Source: Catenulispora pinistramenti (lineage in GTDB: Bacteria; Actinomycetota; Actinomycetes; Streptomycetales; Catenulisporaceae). Taken from it: DNA of 59,429 nt. The first letter of the stretch is position 1, and the number at the start of each line of letters is the position of its first letter. The translations under genes and the position numbers were made by a program. This document shows, in pieces, positions 45,900 to 55,320 of this stretch. A model generated the notes under the pieces. It made no database searches. It was given only the letters and a program-made list of their open reading frames with translations, and had not been told where the DNA came from. The DNA is taken from NCBI RefSeq assembly GCF_018274385.1, contig NZ_JAAFYZ010000044.1:1-59429 (forward strand). The letters run 5' to 3'.

Positions 45900-46499
45900 C
45901 TACCGAATCAACCCCACCGGCAGATCCCCGATCGAAGGCTTCGAAACATGCAGCACCTCATACCGCTCCGTAGCCTCGACATCCCCCGGCACCGCATCGG
46001 CCCACAAAGCGAACTCCACCAACTCCCACCGCGTCGGGTCGATCGCCAGCCCGACCGTGTGCGCCCCATCGCGCCGCGCCATCCGCTCAGCCTCCGCGGC
46101 CGTCTCCGCCAGCCACGCGCCCAGCGTGTCGTCGAACACCGGCACCGGTCGCGTCCGCCGCGAAGCCGCCCGCGGCAACGCCTCCGCTGCCCGCGCGGGT
46201 CCGGCGTAGTGCGCGACGCCCGTCCACTGCCGTACCGGTACCCGCCCGAAGCTGCGGATGATCCGCTCGAATCCGTTGTCCGCGAACAGGAAGCTGCTCA
46301 TCGCGCCGGTGTCGCTCCAGAAGTAGAACGGAGCGTACTGATTCACCGGCGAGCCCTTCGCCGCCTCGCGGATCGCGTACGCCTTGAAGCCCACGCCCTC
46401 CCGTTCGTCGAGCACGGGCTTGGCCTTCTCCACCCGCTCGCGCAGGATGTTCATGTCGTAGTCGGCGGGCAGGGAGATCTCATACTGCATCGCGTACAT
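45900..46499 (-). CDS. DUF4865-family protein
   Basis: This 199-aa protein begins MYAMQYEISLPADYDMNILR and contains REAAKGSPVNQYAPFYFWSD, a pattern shared with DUF4865 proteins, usually encoded beside a TetR regulator. Function unknown; a ferredoxin-like fold is plausible. The ATG overlaps the TetR stop by one base (TGATG), so it is translated with it and is probably the target of that repressor. Confidence 0.85.
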   Translation of the reverse strand: MYAMQYEISLPADYDMNILRERVEKAKPVLDEREGVGFKAYAIREAAKGSPVNQYAPFYFWSDTGAMSSFLFADNGFERIIRSFGRVPVRQWTGVAHYAGPARAAEALPRAASRRTRPVPVFDDTLGAWLAETAAEAERMARRDGAHTVGLAIDPTRWELVEFALWADAVPGDVEATERYEVLHVSKPSIGDLPVGLIR

Positions 46500-47056
46500 C
46501 AGCGCTCTCCAAGCAAGGGAAGGATTCCGGCTATGGCGTTGTCGAACAGGGCGGGGTCGTCGGCCGCGCGGGCCAGCACGTAGCCGCCCTGCATCGCCGC
46601 GACGATCGCGGCGGCGGTGTTCGTGGGGTTCAGGGCCGGAGGCAGCGAGCCGTCCGCCACGCCCTCGGTGACCAGATCCGCGATCCGGCCGCGCAGCCGC
46701 GCCAGCGTCTGTGTGACCGGGGCCTTCAGCAGCGGGTCGGCCATGATGTCCGGGTCCTGCGTCAGGCCGCCGATCGGACAGCCGCGCAGTACGTCGCGCT
46801 GGCGCAGCAGGTAGGCGGTCAGGCGCTCGCGGGCGGTGCCGGGCCCGGTGAACTGGAGCTCGGCCAGGGCGCTCATCTCCTCGGCCGTGCGCTCGATGGC
46901 GGCGCGCGCCAGGGCGGGCTTGCCGTCGAAGTGGTGGTACATGCTGCCCTGGCCCGCCCCCGCGCGCTGCTGGATGGCCTTCGGGCTGGTGCCCACGTAT
47001 CCACGCTCCCAGAGAAGCTCTCTGGTGCTCTCGATGAGCCGGTCTGCCGTGTCCAT
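46499..47056 (-). CDS. TetR-family regulator
   Basis: This 185-aa TetR-type repressor has the helix-turn-helix RELLWERGYVGTSPKAIQQR with GAGQGSMYHHFDGKPALARA, residues about 11-55. A C-terminal domain of the type common beside reductase-like genes (QRDVLRGCPIGGLTQDPD) follows, in which a Cys could act as a sensor. It is divergent from a DDN-like reductase, with an 18-bp palindromic operator candidate in the 80-base gap. Confidence 0.92.
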   Translation of the reverse strand: MDTADRLIESTRELLWERGYVGTSPKAIQQRAGAGQGSMYHHFDGKPALARAAIERTAEEMSALAELQFTGPGTARERLTAYLLRQRDVLRGCPIGGLTQDPDIMADPLLKAPVTQTLARLRGRIADLVTEGVADGSLPPALNPTNTAAAIVAAMQGGYVLARAADDPALFDNAIAGILPLLGER

Positions 47057-47066
47057 GACGCTGACT

Positions 47067-47084
47067 GTACATACTAGTAGGTAC
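47067..47084. promoter_or_regulatory. TetR operator candidate
   Basis: GTACATACTAGTAGGTAC is an 18-bp palindrome around ACTAGT with one mismatched pair. It is centred 20 bases upstream of the tetR start and faces the divergent reductase. Autoregulation plus control of 47137 is expected. Confidence 0.7.
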
Positions 47085-47136
47085 AGAGCGCAAGGCGTTC
47101 TTCTCTGCTGGCACGCCAAGTGCCATACTCCGCGCC

Positions 47137-47613
47137 ATGACCCTTAAGGGAATGAAGCGTACGGCCCAGACCCTGGCCCGCCAGCCGTGGTTCGTGGCGG
47201 TCGGGAAGCACACCATCCCGCGCGTGGACCGTGTCCTGTACAAGGTGACGCGCGGCCGCGTCGGCGCCATGAGCCCGTCCGGCCTGACCGGGTTGCTGCT
47301 CACCACGGTCGGCCGCAAGACCGGCAAGGAACGCAACGTGCCGCTGCTCTACGTCGGCCACGAGGGCAAGTACTACCTCACCGGCTCGAACTGGGGGCAG
47401 GAGCACCATCCGGTGTGGACGCTGAACCTGATGGCGAACCCGGACGCGACGCTGACCGTCAAGGGCAAGAAGATCCCGGTCACGGCGCGGCTGCTGGAAG
47501 GCGAGGAGCGGACGGACATCTGGCCGGTGCTGACCAAGACCTGGCCCAACTTCGACGTCTACACCGAGCGCAGCGGCCGGGAGCTGCGGGTCTTCGAACT
47601 GACGCCGCGCTGA
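47137..47613 (+). CDS. F420-dependent nitroreductase-like (DDN/DUF385) protein
   Basis: This 158-aa protein is the second of its family in the window. It has LLLTTVGRKTGKERNVPLLY and SNWGQEHHPVWTLNLMANPD, the core that binds F420 in relatives. It is the likely target of the divergent TetR, together with the DUF4865 gene. A role in quinone or xenobiotic reduction is inferred. Only about 25% of positions look shared with the copy at 29920, so this is not a recent duplication. Confidence 0.87.
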   Translation: MTLKGMKRTAQTLARQPWFVAVGKHTIPRVDRVLYKVTRGRVGAMSPSGLTGLLLTTVGRKTGKERNVPLLYVGHEGKYYLTGSNWGQEHHPVWTLNLMANPDATLTVKGKKIPVTARLLEGEERTDIWPVLTKTWPNFDVYTERSGRELRVFELTPR

Positions 47614-47622
47614 GGCGCGGTC

Positions 47623-48528
47623 TCACTTCAAAGCGGCGGAGATCTCGGCCGCCGCCTGGATCACCCGCGGCGCGATCTTGGCGCTGTCCAGCGGGGCGAA
47701 CGACACCACCCCGACGCTCGCCTCCAGCCCCGGCACGTCCCGGATCGGCGCCGCGATCCCGTGCGCACCGGCCTGCAACTCGCCCTCGCTCACGGTGTAG
47801 AGCGACGCGGGATCCCTATGGCTGGCCTTCGATCCGGCAGTCGACCCAGAGCCCGACCCGGCAGTCGACCCAGCGCCCGACCTGGCCTTCGAGCCAGCGT
47901 TCAGGCCAGCATTCGGGCCGGCCTTCGAGTCAGCATTCGACCCGGCACTCTGGCCGGCTTTCGAGTCAGCGTTCGAGTCAGTCCTCGACCCGGCGTTCAT
48001 CCCGGTGTTCATCCCGGTGTTCATCCCAGCGTTCGTCCCAGAGCTAAACACAAGCCCGGAAACCGAGCGCCCCAAAAGGATCGCCTTCCCAGCGGCCCCC
48101 TGAGCCAGCCGATGCCGCGACCCCACCCGATAGCCCACGTGGTAGTCCGTCCACGTCGGCTCGACCACCGCGATCGCCAGCGCGTCCGGCCCCTCGGCGA
48201 CCGTCAGATGCGCCGTCGCCCCGACCTCCTCGGCCAGCCGCCGCAGCGGTGGCGTCGCGGCCTCCCGCAGCAGCGGGTGCACCCGCGCGGCCAGCCGCAG
48301 CACCCCGACCCCGAGATGCACCCGGCCGTCCGGGTCCCGGCGCGCCAGCCCGTGCGCCTCCAGCGTGGCGACCAGGCGGTAGCCGGCGGTGCGCGGCGCT
48401 CCGACGCGTTCGGCCAGTTGGGCGACCGTCAGCCCGGCGGTGGCGTCGGCCAGTGCCGAGAGCACCCGGATCCCCCGGTCCAGAGTCTGGCTGGTCTCCG
48501 GTTCCGGCGCGGGTTCGGTGCGGGTCAT
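47623..48528 (-). CDS. IclR-family regulator with a repeat insertion in the effector domain
   Basis: The N-terminus has the IclR winged helix (LDRGIRVLSALADATAGLTV, with AQLAERVGAPRTAGYRLVAT). The effector domain starts at HLTVAEGPDALAIAVVEPTW and continues to QGAAGKAILLGRS. It is then broken by about 75 residues of Ala/Gly/Ser/Asn/Lys repeats (residues about 160-235) before resuming at SLYTVSEGELQAGAHGIAAP. The repeat falls where a surface loop is expected, so function may survive. The frame is intact. No obvious target gene adjoins it. Confidence 0.85.
   Translation of the reverse strand: MTRTEPAPEPETSQTLDRGIRVLSALADATAGLTVAQLAERVGAPRTAGYRLVATLEAHGLARRDPDGRVHLGVGVLRLAARVHPLLREAATPPLRRLAEEVGATAHLTVAEGPDALAIAVVEPTWTDYHVGYRVGSRHRLAQGAAGKAILLGRSVSGLVFSSGTNAGMNTGMNTGMNAGSRTDSNADSKAGQSAGSNADSKAGPNAGLNAGSKARSGAGSTAGSGSGSTAGSKASHRDPASLYTVSEGELQAGAHGIAAPIRDVPGLEASVGVVSFAPLDSAKIAPRVIQAAAEISAALK
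47826..48050. repeat. 12-bp-period coding repeats in the IclR gene
   Basis: Degenerate units such as TTCGAGTCAGCA and TTCATCCCGGTG repeat with a 12-base period over about 225 bases. They encode four-residue steps like NAGS, NADS, SKAG and NTGM. Confidence 0.75.
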
Positions 48529-48566
48529 ACGCGCAGCTTAGAACGTCGGTGGCGCATACTCGACGG

Positions 48567-49178
48567 ATGGGCATCGACGATGATCTGTTCCGGCGGCAGC
48601 GGCTTCTCCAGGGCGAGGCGGAGGCCGTCCTTGACGATCTGGACCTGCTCGCCGTGCTGGAGGCCGTCGGCGATCCGATCCGCACCGGCAGCTCCGCGCT
48701 CGGCGTGATGGTGAAGCCGGACATCGACGTGACCACCGCCTGCACCGGCCTGGACCTGCCCACCTTCGACGCCGTCACGCAGCTCGCCGCCCGGCTCTCC
48801 CGGCACGAGCGGGTGCAGCAGGTGACGTTCCGGAACGACACCGGCGGCTGGAACGCCGAGCCCGACAAGTACCCCGACGGCCTGTTCCTCCAAGTCCGCT
48901 ACCGCTCCACCCGCCCCCGCGACTGGGGCCTGGACCTGTGGTTCGTCGACGACCCCGCACGGCAGCCGGACCTGGCCCACCTGCGCACGCTGCTCCCGCG
49001 GCTCACCGACGAGACCCGCGAGGCCATCCTGCGCATCAAGGAGGAGTGGACGCCGCGTCCCGAATACGGCCGGCAGGTCAATGGGACGCTGATTTATGAG
49101 GCTGTGCTTGACGGGGGAGTACGGACGCTTCCGGACTTCGCGGAGTACTTGGAGCAGGACGCGGCAGCCCGGGCCTAG
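48567..49178 (+). CDS. GrpB/nucleotidyltransferase-like protein
   Basis: This 203-aa protein contains RTGSSALGVMVKPDIDVTTA. It resembles the Gly-Ser plus Asp-x-Asp core of the nucleotidyltransferase superfamily, as in GrpB-like proteins. Later segments are GLFLQVRYRSTRPRDWGLDL and WFVDDPARQ. The exact family and substrate are not known. Its 3' end overlaps the convergent HTTM gene by 101 bases, an unusually long overlap. Confidence 0.75.
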   Translation: MGIDDDLFRRQRLLQGEAEAVLDDLDLLAVLEAVGDPIRTGSSALGVMVKPDIDVTTACTGLDLPTFDAVTQLAARLSRHERVQQVTFRNDTGGWNAEPDKYPDGLFLQVRYRSTRPRDWGLDLWFVDDPARQPDLAHLRTLLPRLTDETREAILRIKEEWTPRPEYGRQVNGTLIYEAVLDGGVRTLPDFAEYLEQDAAARA

Positions 49179-50478
49179 GCAGCCGCGCCACCCCGGCCCC
49201 GACCTTGCGCCCCACCCAGCGCCACACCGCCTCCGGCAGGAACACCGCGTCGGCGACCATCATCGCGGCCGAGAACAGCGGCAGGCCCATCACGACCGCG
49301 ATCGAGAAGTGCATCCCGACCAGTGCCACCAGGCACGGGTACTTCAGCCACTTGCTGAACACGGCGAACGGGAAGGCGATCTGCACGAATACCGTCAGGT
49401 AAGCCACGATCGCGATCGTCACGCTCTGGCCGGCCATGAAGTTCGACAGCCCGGGCCACGGCCGGAACCAGTCCAGGTGCAGCGTGTAGTACAGCGCCGT
49501 CCCGTTCTGCCAATAAGAGCCCTGCGACTTGTAGAGTCCGGCCGCCGCGTAGACCACGCAGGCCTGCGCGGCTATCACCAGCACCGCCGCGTTGTGCAGG
49601 AAGGTGACGATCTCCTCGCGGGTCCGGTCCAGCTCCCCGACCGCCTGCCAGCCCGGGCTGTCGGGCCAGGTGAACTCCGGGATCCCGCGGGCCCGGCGCT
49701 TCTCGGCCTGCCGCCGCCTGCGCCGCGAGTCCAGCGACCAGACCGCTCCGCACCGGCTGAAGGCCAGGTAGATGGCCATCAGGCCCATGACGTTGTCGCC
49801 GCCGTCGGTGAGGAACACGTCGCGGCCGGTGAACGCCATTATGGTGAGCGCGAAGCAGACCGACGTGGCCCGGGTGCGCCAGCCCAGCAGCATCAGCAGG
49901 CAGATCAGGATCGCCGCGTGGTACCAGAACTGGAACCAGACGTTCCCGCCGTGGCCGAGGAACGTGTACCACCAACGGTCCACGGCGAACCAGTCCAGGC
50001 CCGGATCGTTGGCGAACTGCTGGTTCAGGGCCGGGGTCCAGGGGGCGTTCGGGCCCCACAGCGATTCGTGCTTCGGGTACTCGTGCAGCAGGAAGATCAG
50101 GTAGAGCGAGCCGTAGCCGATACGCAGGACCGCGGTGCCGTAGAGGGCGATCGCATGGGTGGTCAGCCGGGTGACGGACTGGCCGATCGTCTGGACCAGC
50201 CACACCAGCGGCTGGTCGCGGAAGCCGGGGCGCCGGGCGGCGGCCATCGCGAGTGCGACCGCCGCGGCGGCCGTGGCGTCGGCAGCGGCAGCGTCCCCGC
50301 CGCCGGCGGCCGCGTCGGAGGCGGCGGTCGTGTCGGTCGTGTCAGCCGCGGCCGTCGTGCCGGTCGTGCCGACCGCGGCGGTCGTGCCGGTCGTGCCGAC
50401 CGCGGCGGTCGTGTCGGGCATGCCGACCGCGGCCGTCGTGTCGGTCGTGCCGGTCGTGTCGTTGACGTCCGAGGTCAC
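49078..50478 (-). CDS. HTTM-domain membrane protein
   Basis: This 466-aa integral membrane protein has the HTTM layout related to vitamin-K-dependent gamma-carboxylases, with a start region LYGTAVLRIGYGSLYLIFLL. Later helices include FWYHAAILICLLMLLGW and AAVLVIAAQACVVYAAAGLY. The first 60 residues carry a nine-residue repeat, TTAAVGTTG. The GTG start overlaps the stop of the DUF5819 gene (GTGA). HTTM and DUF5819 genes often pair, so they probably form one complex. The last 35 residues are Pro/Arg-rich and lie over the antisense of the neighbouring gene. Confidence 0.85.
   Translation of the reverse strand: MTSDVNDTTGTTDTTAAVGMPDTTAAVGTTGTTAAVGTTGTTAAADTTDTTAASDAAAGGGDAAAADATAAAAVALAMAAARRPGFRDQPLVWLVQTIGQSVTRLTTHAIALYGTAVLRIGYGSLYLIFLLHEYPKHESLWGPNAPWTPALNQQFANDPGLDWFAVDRWWYTFLGHGGNVWFQFWYHAAILICLLMLLGWRTRATSVCFALTIMAFTGRDVFLTDGGDNVMGLMAIYLAFSRCGAVWSLDSRRRRRQAEKRRARGIPEFTWPDSPGWQAVGELDRTREEIVTFLHNAAVLVIAAQACVVYAAAGLYKSQGSYWQNGTALYYTLHLDWFRPWPGLSNFMAGQSVTIAIVAYLTVFVQIAFPFAVFSKWLKYPCLVALVGMHFSIAVVMGLPLFSAAMMVADAVFLPEAVWRWVGRKVGAGVARLPRPGLPRPAPSTPRSPEASVLPRQAQPHKSASH
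50303..50460. repeat. 27-bp coding repeats at the start of the HTTM gene
   Basis: About five units near GCGGTCGTGCCGGTCGTGCC plus 7 bases each, encoding TTAAVGTTG-type nonapeptides on the minus strand. Units differ by point changes. Confidence 0.8.
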
Positions 50479-51191
50479 GGTGCCACGCTCCCGTTCGGGC
50501 AGCCGTAGGAGACCACGTCGGCGGAGACCTGGCGCCACGGGATGATGTGCACCGACGGTTGCTGGACCTGGTTCGGGGTCTCGGCCGGCGCGATGTCGGT
50601 GGTGGTGACCCGGAACTCGATGTTCTCTATCTTGTTCGGCGCCACCCCGTCCTCCGCGCTGCGCGGCTTGATCCGCTCCAGCGCGATGTTCACCAGGTAC
50701 TGCCGCATCATGTCGCCGCGGTCGGAGGTGGGGACGTCGTTGTCGTCATGGGTGGCCGCGTAGCCGTCGGTCCAGGCCCGGCGCAGTTCGTTCTGCTCGG
50801 TGTGGCCCGGGAACGGGTTGTGCAAGATGGTGTCGTAGTCCATCTGCGAGAGGTTGTACCAGGGTGTGACGCTGCTGTAGCAGTCGGTCGAGACCCTGGC
50901 CTCGATGGTGAAGTTCTGGGACATCGGGTTCGGCGCGAACAGCCGCCAGTTCTGCTCGAACCACGGATACACCCACTTGGCGATGGGTGTGGCGAACTTG
51001 GTGCTGACCGTGTTGGTCGGCGAGTTCGTGAGGAACGTGATGGTCAGGTGGTACATCGCCAGCAGCGAGATGCCGAGGACGGCGACGCCCAGGACCGCCC
51101 GGGACCACCACGGACGCGGTGTCTGTGGCCGGGGTTCCTGCTGCGGGGGTTCGGGAATGGGCGCGGCGGGTTCCTCGATCGGCTCGGACAC
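50475..51191 (-). CDS. DUF5819-family membrane-anchored protein
   Basis: This 238-aa protein has a Pro-rich cytoplasmic start (EEPAAPIPEPPQQEPRPQ) and a single membrane helix (AVLGVAVLGISLLAMYHLTI). An outside domain with WFEQNWRLFAPNPMSQNFTI, the DUF5819 hallmark, follows. Function unknown. It is co-translated with the HTTM protein downstream; GTG start at 51191. Confidence 0.85.
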   Translation of the reverse strand: MSEPIEEPAAPIPEPPQQEPRPQTPRPWWSRAVLGVAVLGISLLAMYHLTITFLTNSPTNTVSTKFATPIAKWVYPWFEQNWRLFAPNPMSQNFTIEARVSTDCYSSVTPWYNLSQMDYDTILHNPFPGHTEQNELRRAWTDGYAATHDDNDVPTSDRGDMMRQYLVNIALERIKPRSAEDGVAPNKIENIEFRVTTTDIAPAETPNQVQQPSVHIIPWRQVSADVVSYGCPNGSVAP

Positions 51192-51292
51192 GCAGCAAAA
51201 CTAGCCCATATCGGCATCCGTGGTAACGCCGTTTCGGCAAGTCGTGACGTCCGTGACCTAATGCGACTCCTGAGAAACCCCTGGAGCAACCC

Positions 51293-51799
51293 TTACCCCT
51301 CCGGGTGCTCGGTGCCGTGCTCCGCGGCGCACACTTCGGTCAGCGGCAGCACCCGGTAGGGCACCGGATTCGCCATCGCGATCACCGTCGAGGTCCGCTG
51401 GATGCCCTCGAACGAGACCAGTTTGTCGATCACCCGCTGCATGTCGGCGTTGGACCGCGCGACGATACGGCACAACATGTCGCCGGCGCCGGTGATCGTG
51501 TGCATCTCCAACAGCTCCGGGATGGCCGCCAGATGCTCGCGGACCTCCGCGCCGCGGCCCTGCCGGATCTCCAGCGTCGCGAACGCCGTCACCCCGTAGC
51601 CCAGCGCCACCGGGTCGATCGCCGGCCCGAACCCGCGCACGACGCCGCGCGCCTGCAACCGGTCCAGCCGGGCCTGCACCGTCCCGCGCGCGACCCCCAG
51701 CCGCCGCGACGCCTCGAGGATCCCGATCCGCGGCTCCTCGGTGAGCAGGGCCAGCAGCCGGGCGTCCAGGTCGTCGATGGAGGGAACGGATGAGGGCAT
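51293..51799 (-). CDS. Lrp/AsnC-family regulator
   Basis: This 168-aa protein has the Lrp helix-turn-helix (DDLDARLLALLTEEPRIGIL, with EASRRLGVARGTVQARLDRL) and the RAM ligand domain (VTAFATLEIRQG, HTITGAGDMLCRIVARSNAD). It is divergent from hppD, so control of tyrosine catabolism is likely. The ATG at 51799 (MPSSVPSIDD) is preferred; the open frame extends to a GTG at 51850. Confidence 0.9.
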   Translation of the reverse strand: MPSSVPSIDDLDARLLALLTEEPRIGILEASRRLGVARGTVQARLDRLQARGVVRGFGPAIDPVALGYGVTAFATLEIRQGRGAEVREHLAAIPELLEMHTITGAGDMLCRIVARSNADMQRVIDKLVSFEGIQRTSTVIAMANPVPYRVLPLTEVCAAEHGTEHPEG

Positions 51800-51909
51800 A
51801 TCGGATGTTTCCCTTCCATGTCGGGTTTGCGATGATGTGTCGCTGGTCACACTGTACAGAAACGCTCCCCAAGGGGCACCAGTACTGAGCAGATTGTATA
51901 GCTCTCTGA

Positions 51910-53097
<1,188 letters not shown>

Positions 53098-53230
53098 GCC
53101 CCCGGCGGGGCTTCTACTGCAAAGTACGTAGTACCTGGTCATAGTGGCGGGTGTCTGGATTCCCCAAGGTTGCGTAAGGAATCCCGGCACCCGTACAGCT
53201 TTGGGCGGCAGTGTTCTAGGCTCGGTGATC

Positions 53231-54346
53231 GTGGAGAGTTCACCGCGTCCCGGTTATTACCCAGACCCCTCAGTGCCCGGATACATCCGGTATTGGGATG
53301 GTTCGAAGTGGGTCCCGGGTACCAGCAAGCCGATGCCGAAGAAGGCCGGTGGCGGCGCGGACGCGGATGTGGTCGTGGAATCCGGCGCGGTGCCCCCGCC
53401 GCCGCGGGCCGCCGGTGCCTCGGCTGCCGGGTCGTCGCAGGACGATTCGGCGGGCTCTGGGATATCCCGCACGGTCACCGAAGCGCCCGCCTCGTCGTCA
53501 TCGCAGTCGCAGTCGCAGTCGCAGTCGCAGACGGCGAAGGCCCCGGCCTTCGCGCCGCCGCGTCCGCTGTCCGAGGTGAGCTTCGACGACGCGAAGCCCT
53601 CAGCGGACACGTTCCCCGGTCGCGGCGGCGCCCCGGAGTTCCCGGCCGCCATGCCGGACTTCCCGGCGGCCGCACCGGAGCCGAAGGCCCCGACGTTCAC
53701 CGCGCCGAAATCGTTGTCGGACGCCAGTTTCGACGATTTGCTGCCCGACCCCATGCGCCTGTCACCGCCGCCGCCCGGCTTCGGAGCCGGGACCGGGGTC
53801 GGCGACCAGTCTGCGACGTCCCCGGTCGGCCCGGTGGCCAGCGCCTCCGGGATGGGCATCTCGATCACCGGCGGTCCGGGCCTGCACGTCGTGCCGAAGC
53901 AGACCCCCGCGCAGCTGTCGGCGGGCAGCCAGTCGCTGCGCATCCGGCTGCTGCGGCCGGACGGCAAGCCGTTCGACGGCCCGGAGATCACCACCGGCCC
54001 CAAGCAGTCCGACGGGCCGCAGGGCGCGTCCCGCACCGAGTTCGACGGCCCGCGCGGACCGAAGAAGCAGGCGCCCAAGATCGTGGTGAAGGCCGGGCCG
54101 CTGGAGCGCGCCGGGCACACGCTGGCGGTCCTGCTGATCTCGGCGATCGGCATCGTGCCGCTGGGCTACTTGATGTCGCAGTCGGTCCACGACCGCGAGG
54201 ACAAACTCGCCGAGACGATCAGCGTGCCGACGAAGATGAACGTCCTGAACGGGACCTCCGAGGCCTACCTCGGCGGGATGGTCGCGGTGCTGCTGGTCGT
54301 GACGGTGCTGTACTGGACGCGCCTGAAGCGCCGGCGCGCGCGGTAG
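53231..54346 (+). CDS. DUF2510-domain membrane protein with long disordered centre
   Basis: This 371-aa protein starts with a DUF2510 motif (RPGYYPDPSVPGYIRYWDGS, with KWVPGTSKP). It continues as about 230 residues of Pro/Ser/Ala-rich sequence, including an SQSQSQSQS run. It ends with two membrane helices (TLAVLLISAIGIVPLGYLM; GGMVAVLLVVTVLYW) and a basic tail. The GTG at 53231 fits a leaderless start 8 bases after TAGGCT (53217-53222); an in-frame GTG at 53225 is possible. Function unknown. Confidence 0.8.
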   Translation: MESSPRPGYYPDPSVPGYIRYWDGSKWVPGTSKPMPKKAGGGADADVVVESGAVPPPPRAAGASAAGSSQDDSAGSGISRTVTEAPASSSSQSQSQSQSQTAKAPAFAPPRPLSEVSFDDAKPSADTFPGRGGAPEFPAAMPDFPAAAPEPKAPTFTAPKSLSDASFDDLLPDPMRLSPPPPGFGAGTGVGDQSATSPVGPVASASGMGISITGGPGLHVVPKQTPAQLSAGSQSLRIRLLRPDGKPFDGPEITTGPKQSDGPQGASRTEFDGPRGPKKQAPKIVVKAGPLERAGHTLAVLLISAIGIVPLGYLMSQSVHDREDKLAETISVPTKMNVLNGTSEAYLGGMVAVLLVVTVLYWTRLKRRRAR

Positions 54347-54347
54347 C

Positions 54348-55019
54348 TCACCAGCCGCCGGGCTCGTACTGGAAGTGCAGCATGCCCGGGGTGTTGTGCC
54401 GGGTGGGCGCCCGCGACCAGGACCAGGCGCCGATCGTGATCTCGACGCACAGATGGTGCGGATCCGCGATCGAGCGCCCGATCGTCCGCTGCGGCAGGGC
54501 ACTGAGTCGCACGGCGGCGCGACGGAACGACTCGCGGCCGCCGGTGACGAACACCGTGTCACCGGCGTTGTCGAAGTTCAGCACGTCGCGGTACTCCCGG
54601 TGCAGCATGCGGGAGTAGTCCGGCTCCTCATCCGGATCCGGGGCCGGCAGCCGGGCCGTGTGCGCCGCGCCGCTGCCGAGCCGGGCGCGGATCGCCTTCC
54701 AGCGCGAGGGCCGCAGCTGGAGCGAGGCGTAGGACAGCACCAGATCGACGCTGTGGCCCTGGAAGCGCGACAGGTTCTGCCGCATCGGGACGTAGACGAT
54801 CGATCGCGGCGAGGCGGCTGCCAGCGCCCACAGGACGGTCAGCTGCTTGAAGGCGTCGAGGTCGGCGAAGCCGGAGTACCAGAGGCTCTCGTCATGCAGG
54901 ACCAGCCGCGGCGCCGGGCGGTCCGGGCGGATCACCCGGTACTCACGCCCGTCCATGCCGACATGGCTTATCCGGGTCCTGAGTTCCAGCTTCCCCGATT
55001 TCCCCGCCACGCCGGCCAT
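54348..55019 (-). CDS. Conserved hypothetical protein
   Basis: This 223-aa protein has no signal or membrane helix. Conserved-looking parts are PRLVLHDESLWYSGFADLDA, FKQLTVLWALAAASPRSIVY and QRTIGRSIADPHHLCVEITI. I recognise no family. It ends 1 base from the convergent DUF2510 gene. ATG at 55019. Confidence 0.75.
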   Translation of the reverse strand: MAGVAGKSGKLELRTRISHVGMDGREYRVIRPDRPAPRLVLHDESLWYSGFADLDAFKQLTVLWALAAASPRSIVYVPMRQNLSRFQGHSVDLVLSYASLQLRPSRWKAIRARLGSGAAHTARLPAPDPDEEPDYSRMLHREYRDVLNFDNAGDTVFVTGGRESFRRAAVRLSALPQRTIGRSIADPHHLCVEITIGAWSWSRAPTRHNTPGMLHFQYEPGGW

Positions 55020-55071
55020 CTTGCCCGGCCGCGACGGCGCCGGGCCAGCCGGTTTCGGCTAGGTGTTCGGC

Positions 55072-55203
55072 GACCGGCCGTGCTTCGGGCGGCGAGTGTG
55101 CTGCGACCGGCCGTGCTTCGAGCGGCGAGTGTGCTGCGACTGGCCGTGCTTCGACCGGCGAGCGTGCTGCGACCGGCCCTGCTCCGACCGGCGAGCGTGC
55201 TGC
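55072..55203. repeat. Four 33-bp tandem repeats
   Basis: Units at 55072, 55105, 55138 and 55171 follow GACCGGCCGTGCTTCGRSCG plus GCGAGYGTGCTGC, with one to three differences each. Confidence 0.9.
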
Positions 55204-55212
55204 GATGCTGTG

Positions 55213-55320
55213 TTGGTGTTGGTGTTGGTGTTGGTGTTGGTGTTGGTGTTGGTGTTGGTGTTGGTGTTGGTGTTGGTGTTGGTGTTGGTGCCGGTGCCGG
55301 TGCCGGTGCCGGTGCCGGTG
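55213..55320. repeat. Hexamer array: 13 TTGGTG then 5 CCGGTG
   Basis: Thirteen exact TTGGTG copies (55213-55290) pass without break into five exact CCGGTG copies (55291-55320). Perfect copies suggest recent slippage and likely length variation between isolates. Confidence 0.95.

Noticed and set aside
55072..55320. CRISPR-like array
   Set aside because: Units are directly adjacent with no unique spacers, and no cas genes are present.
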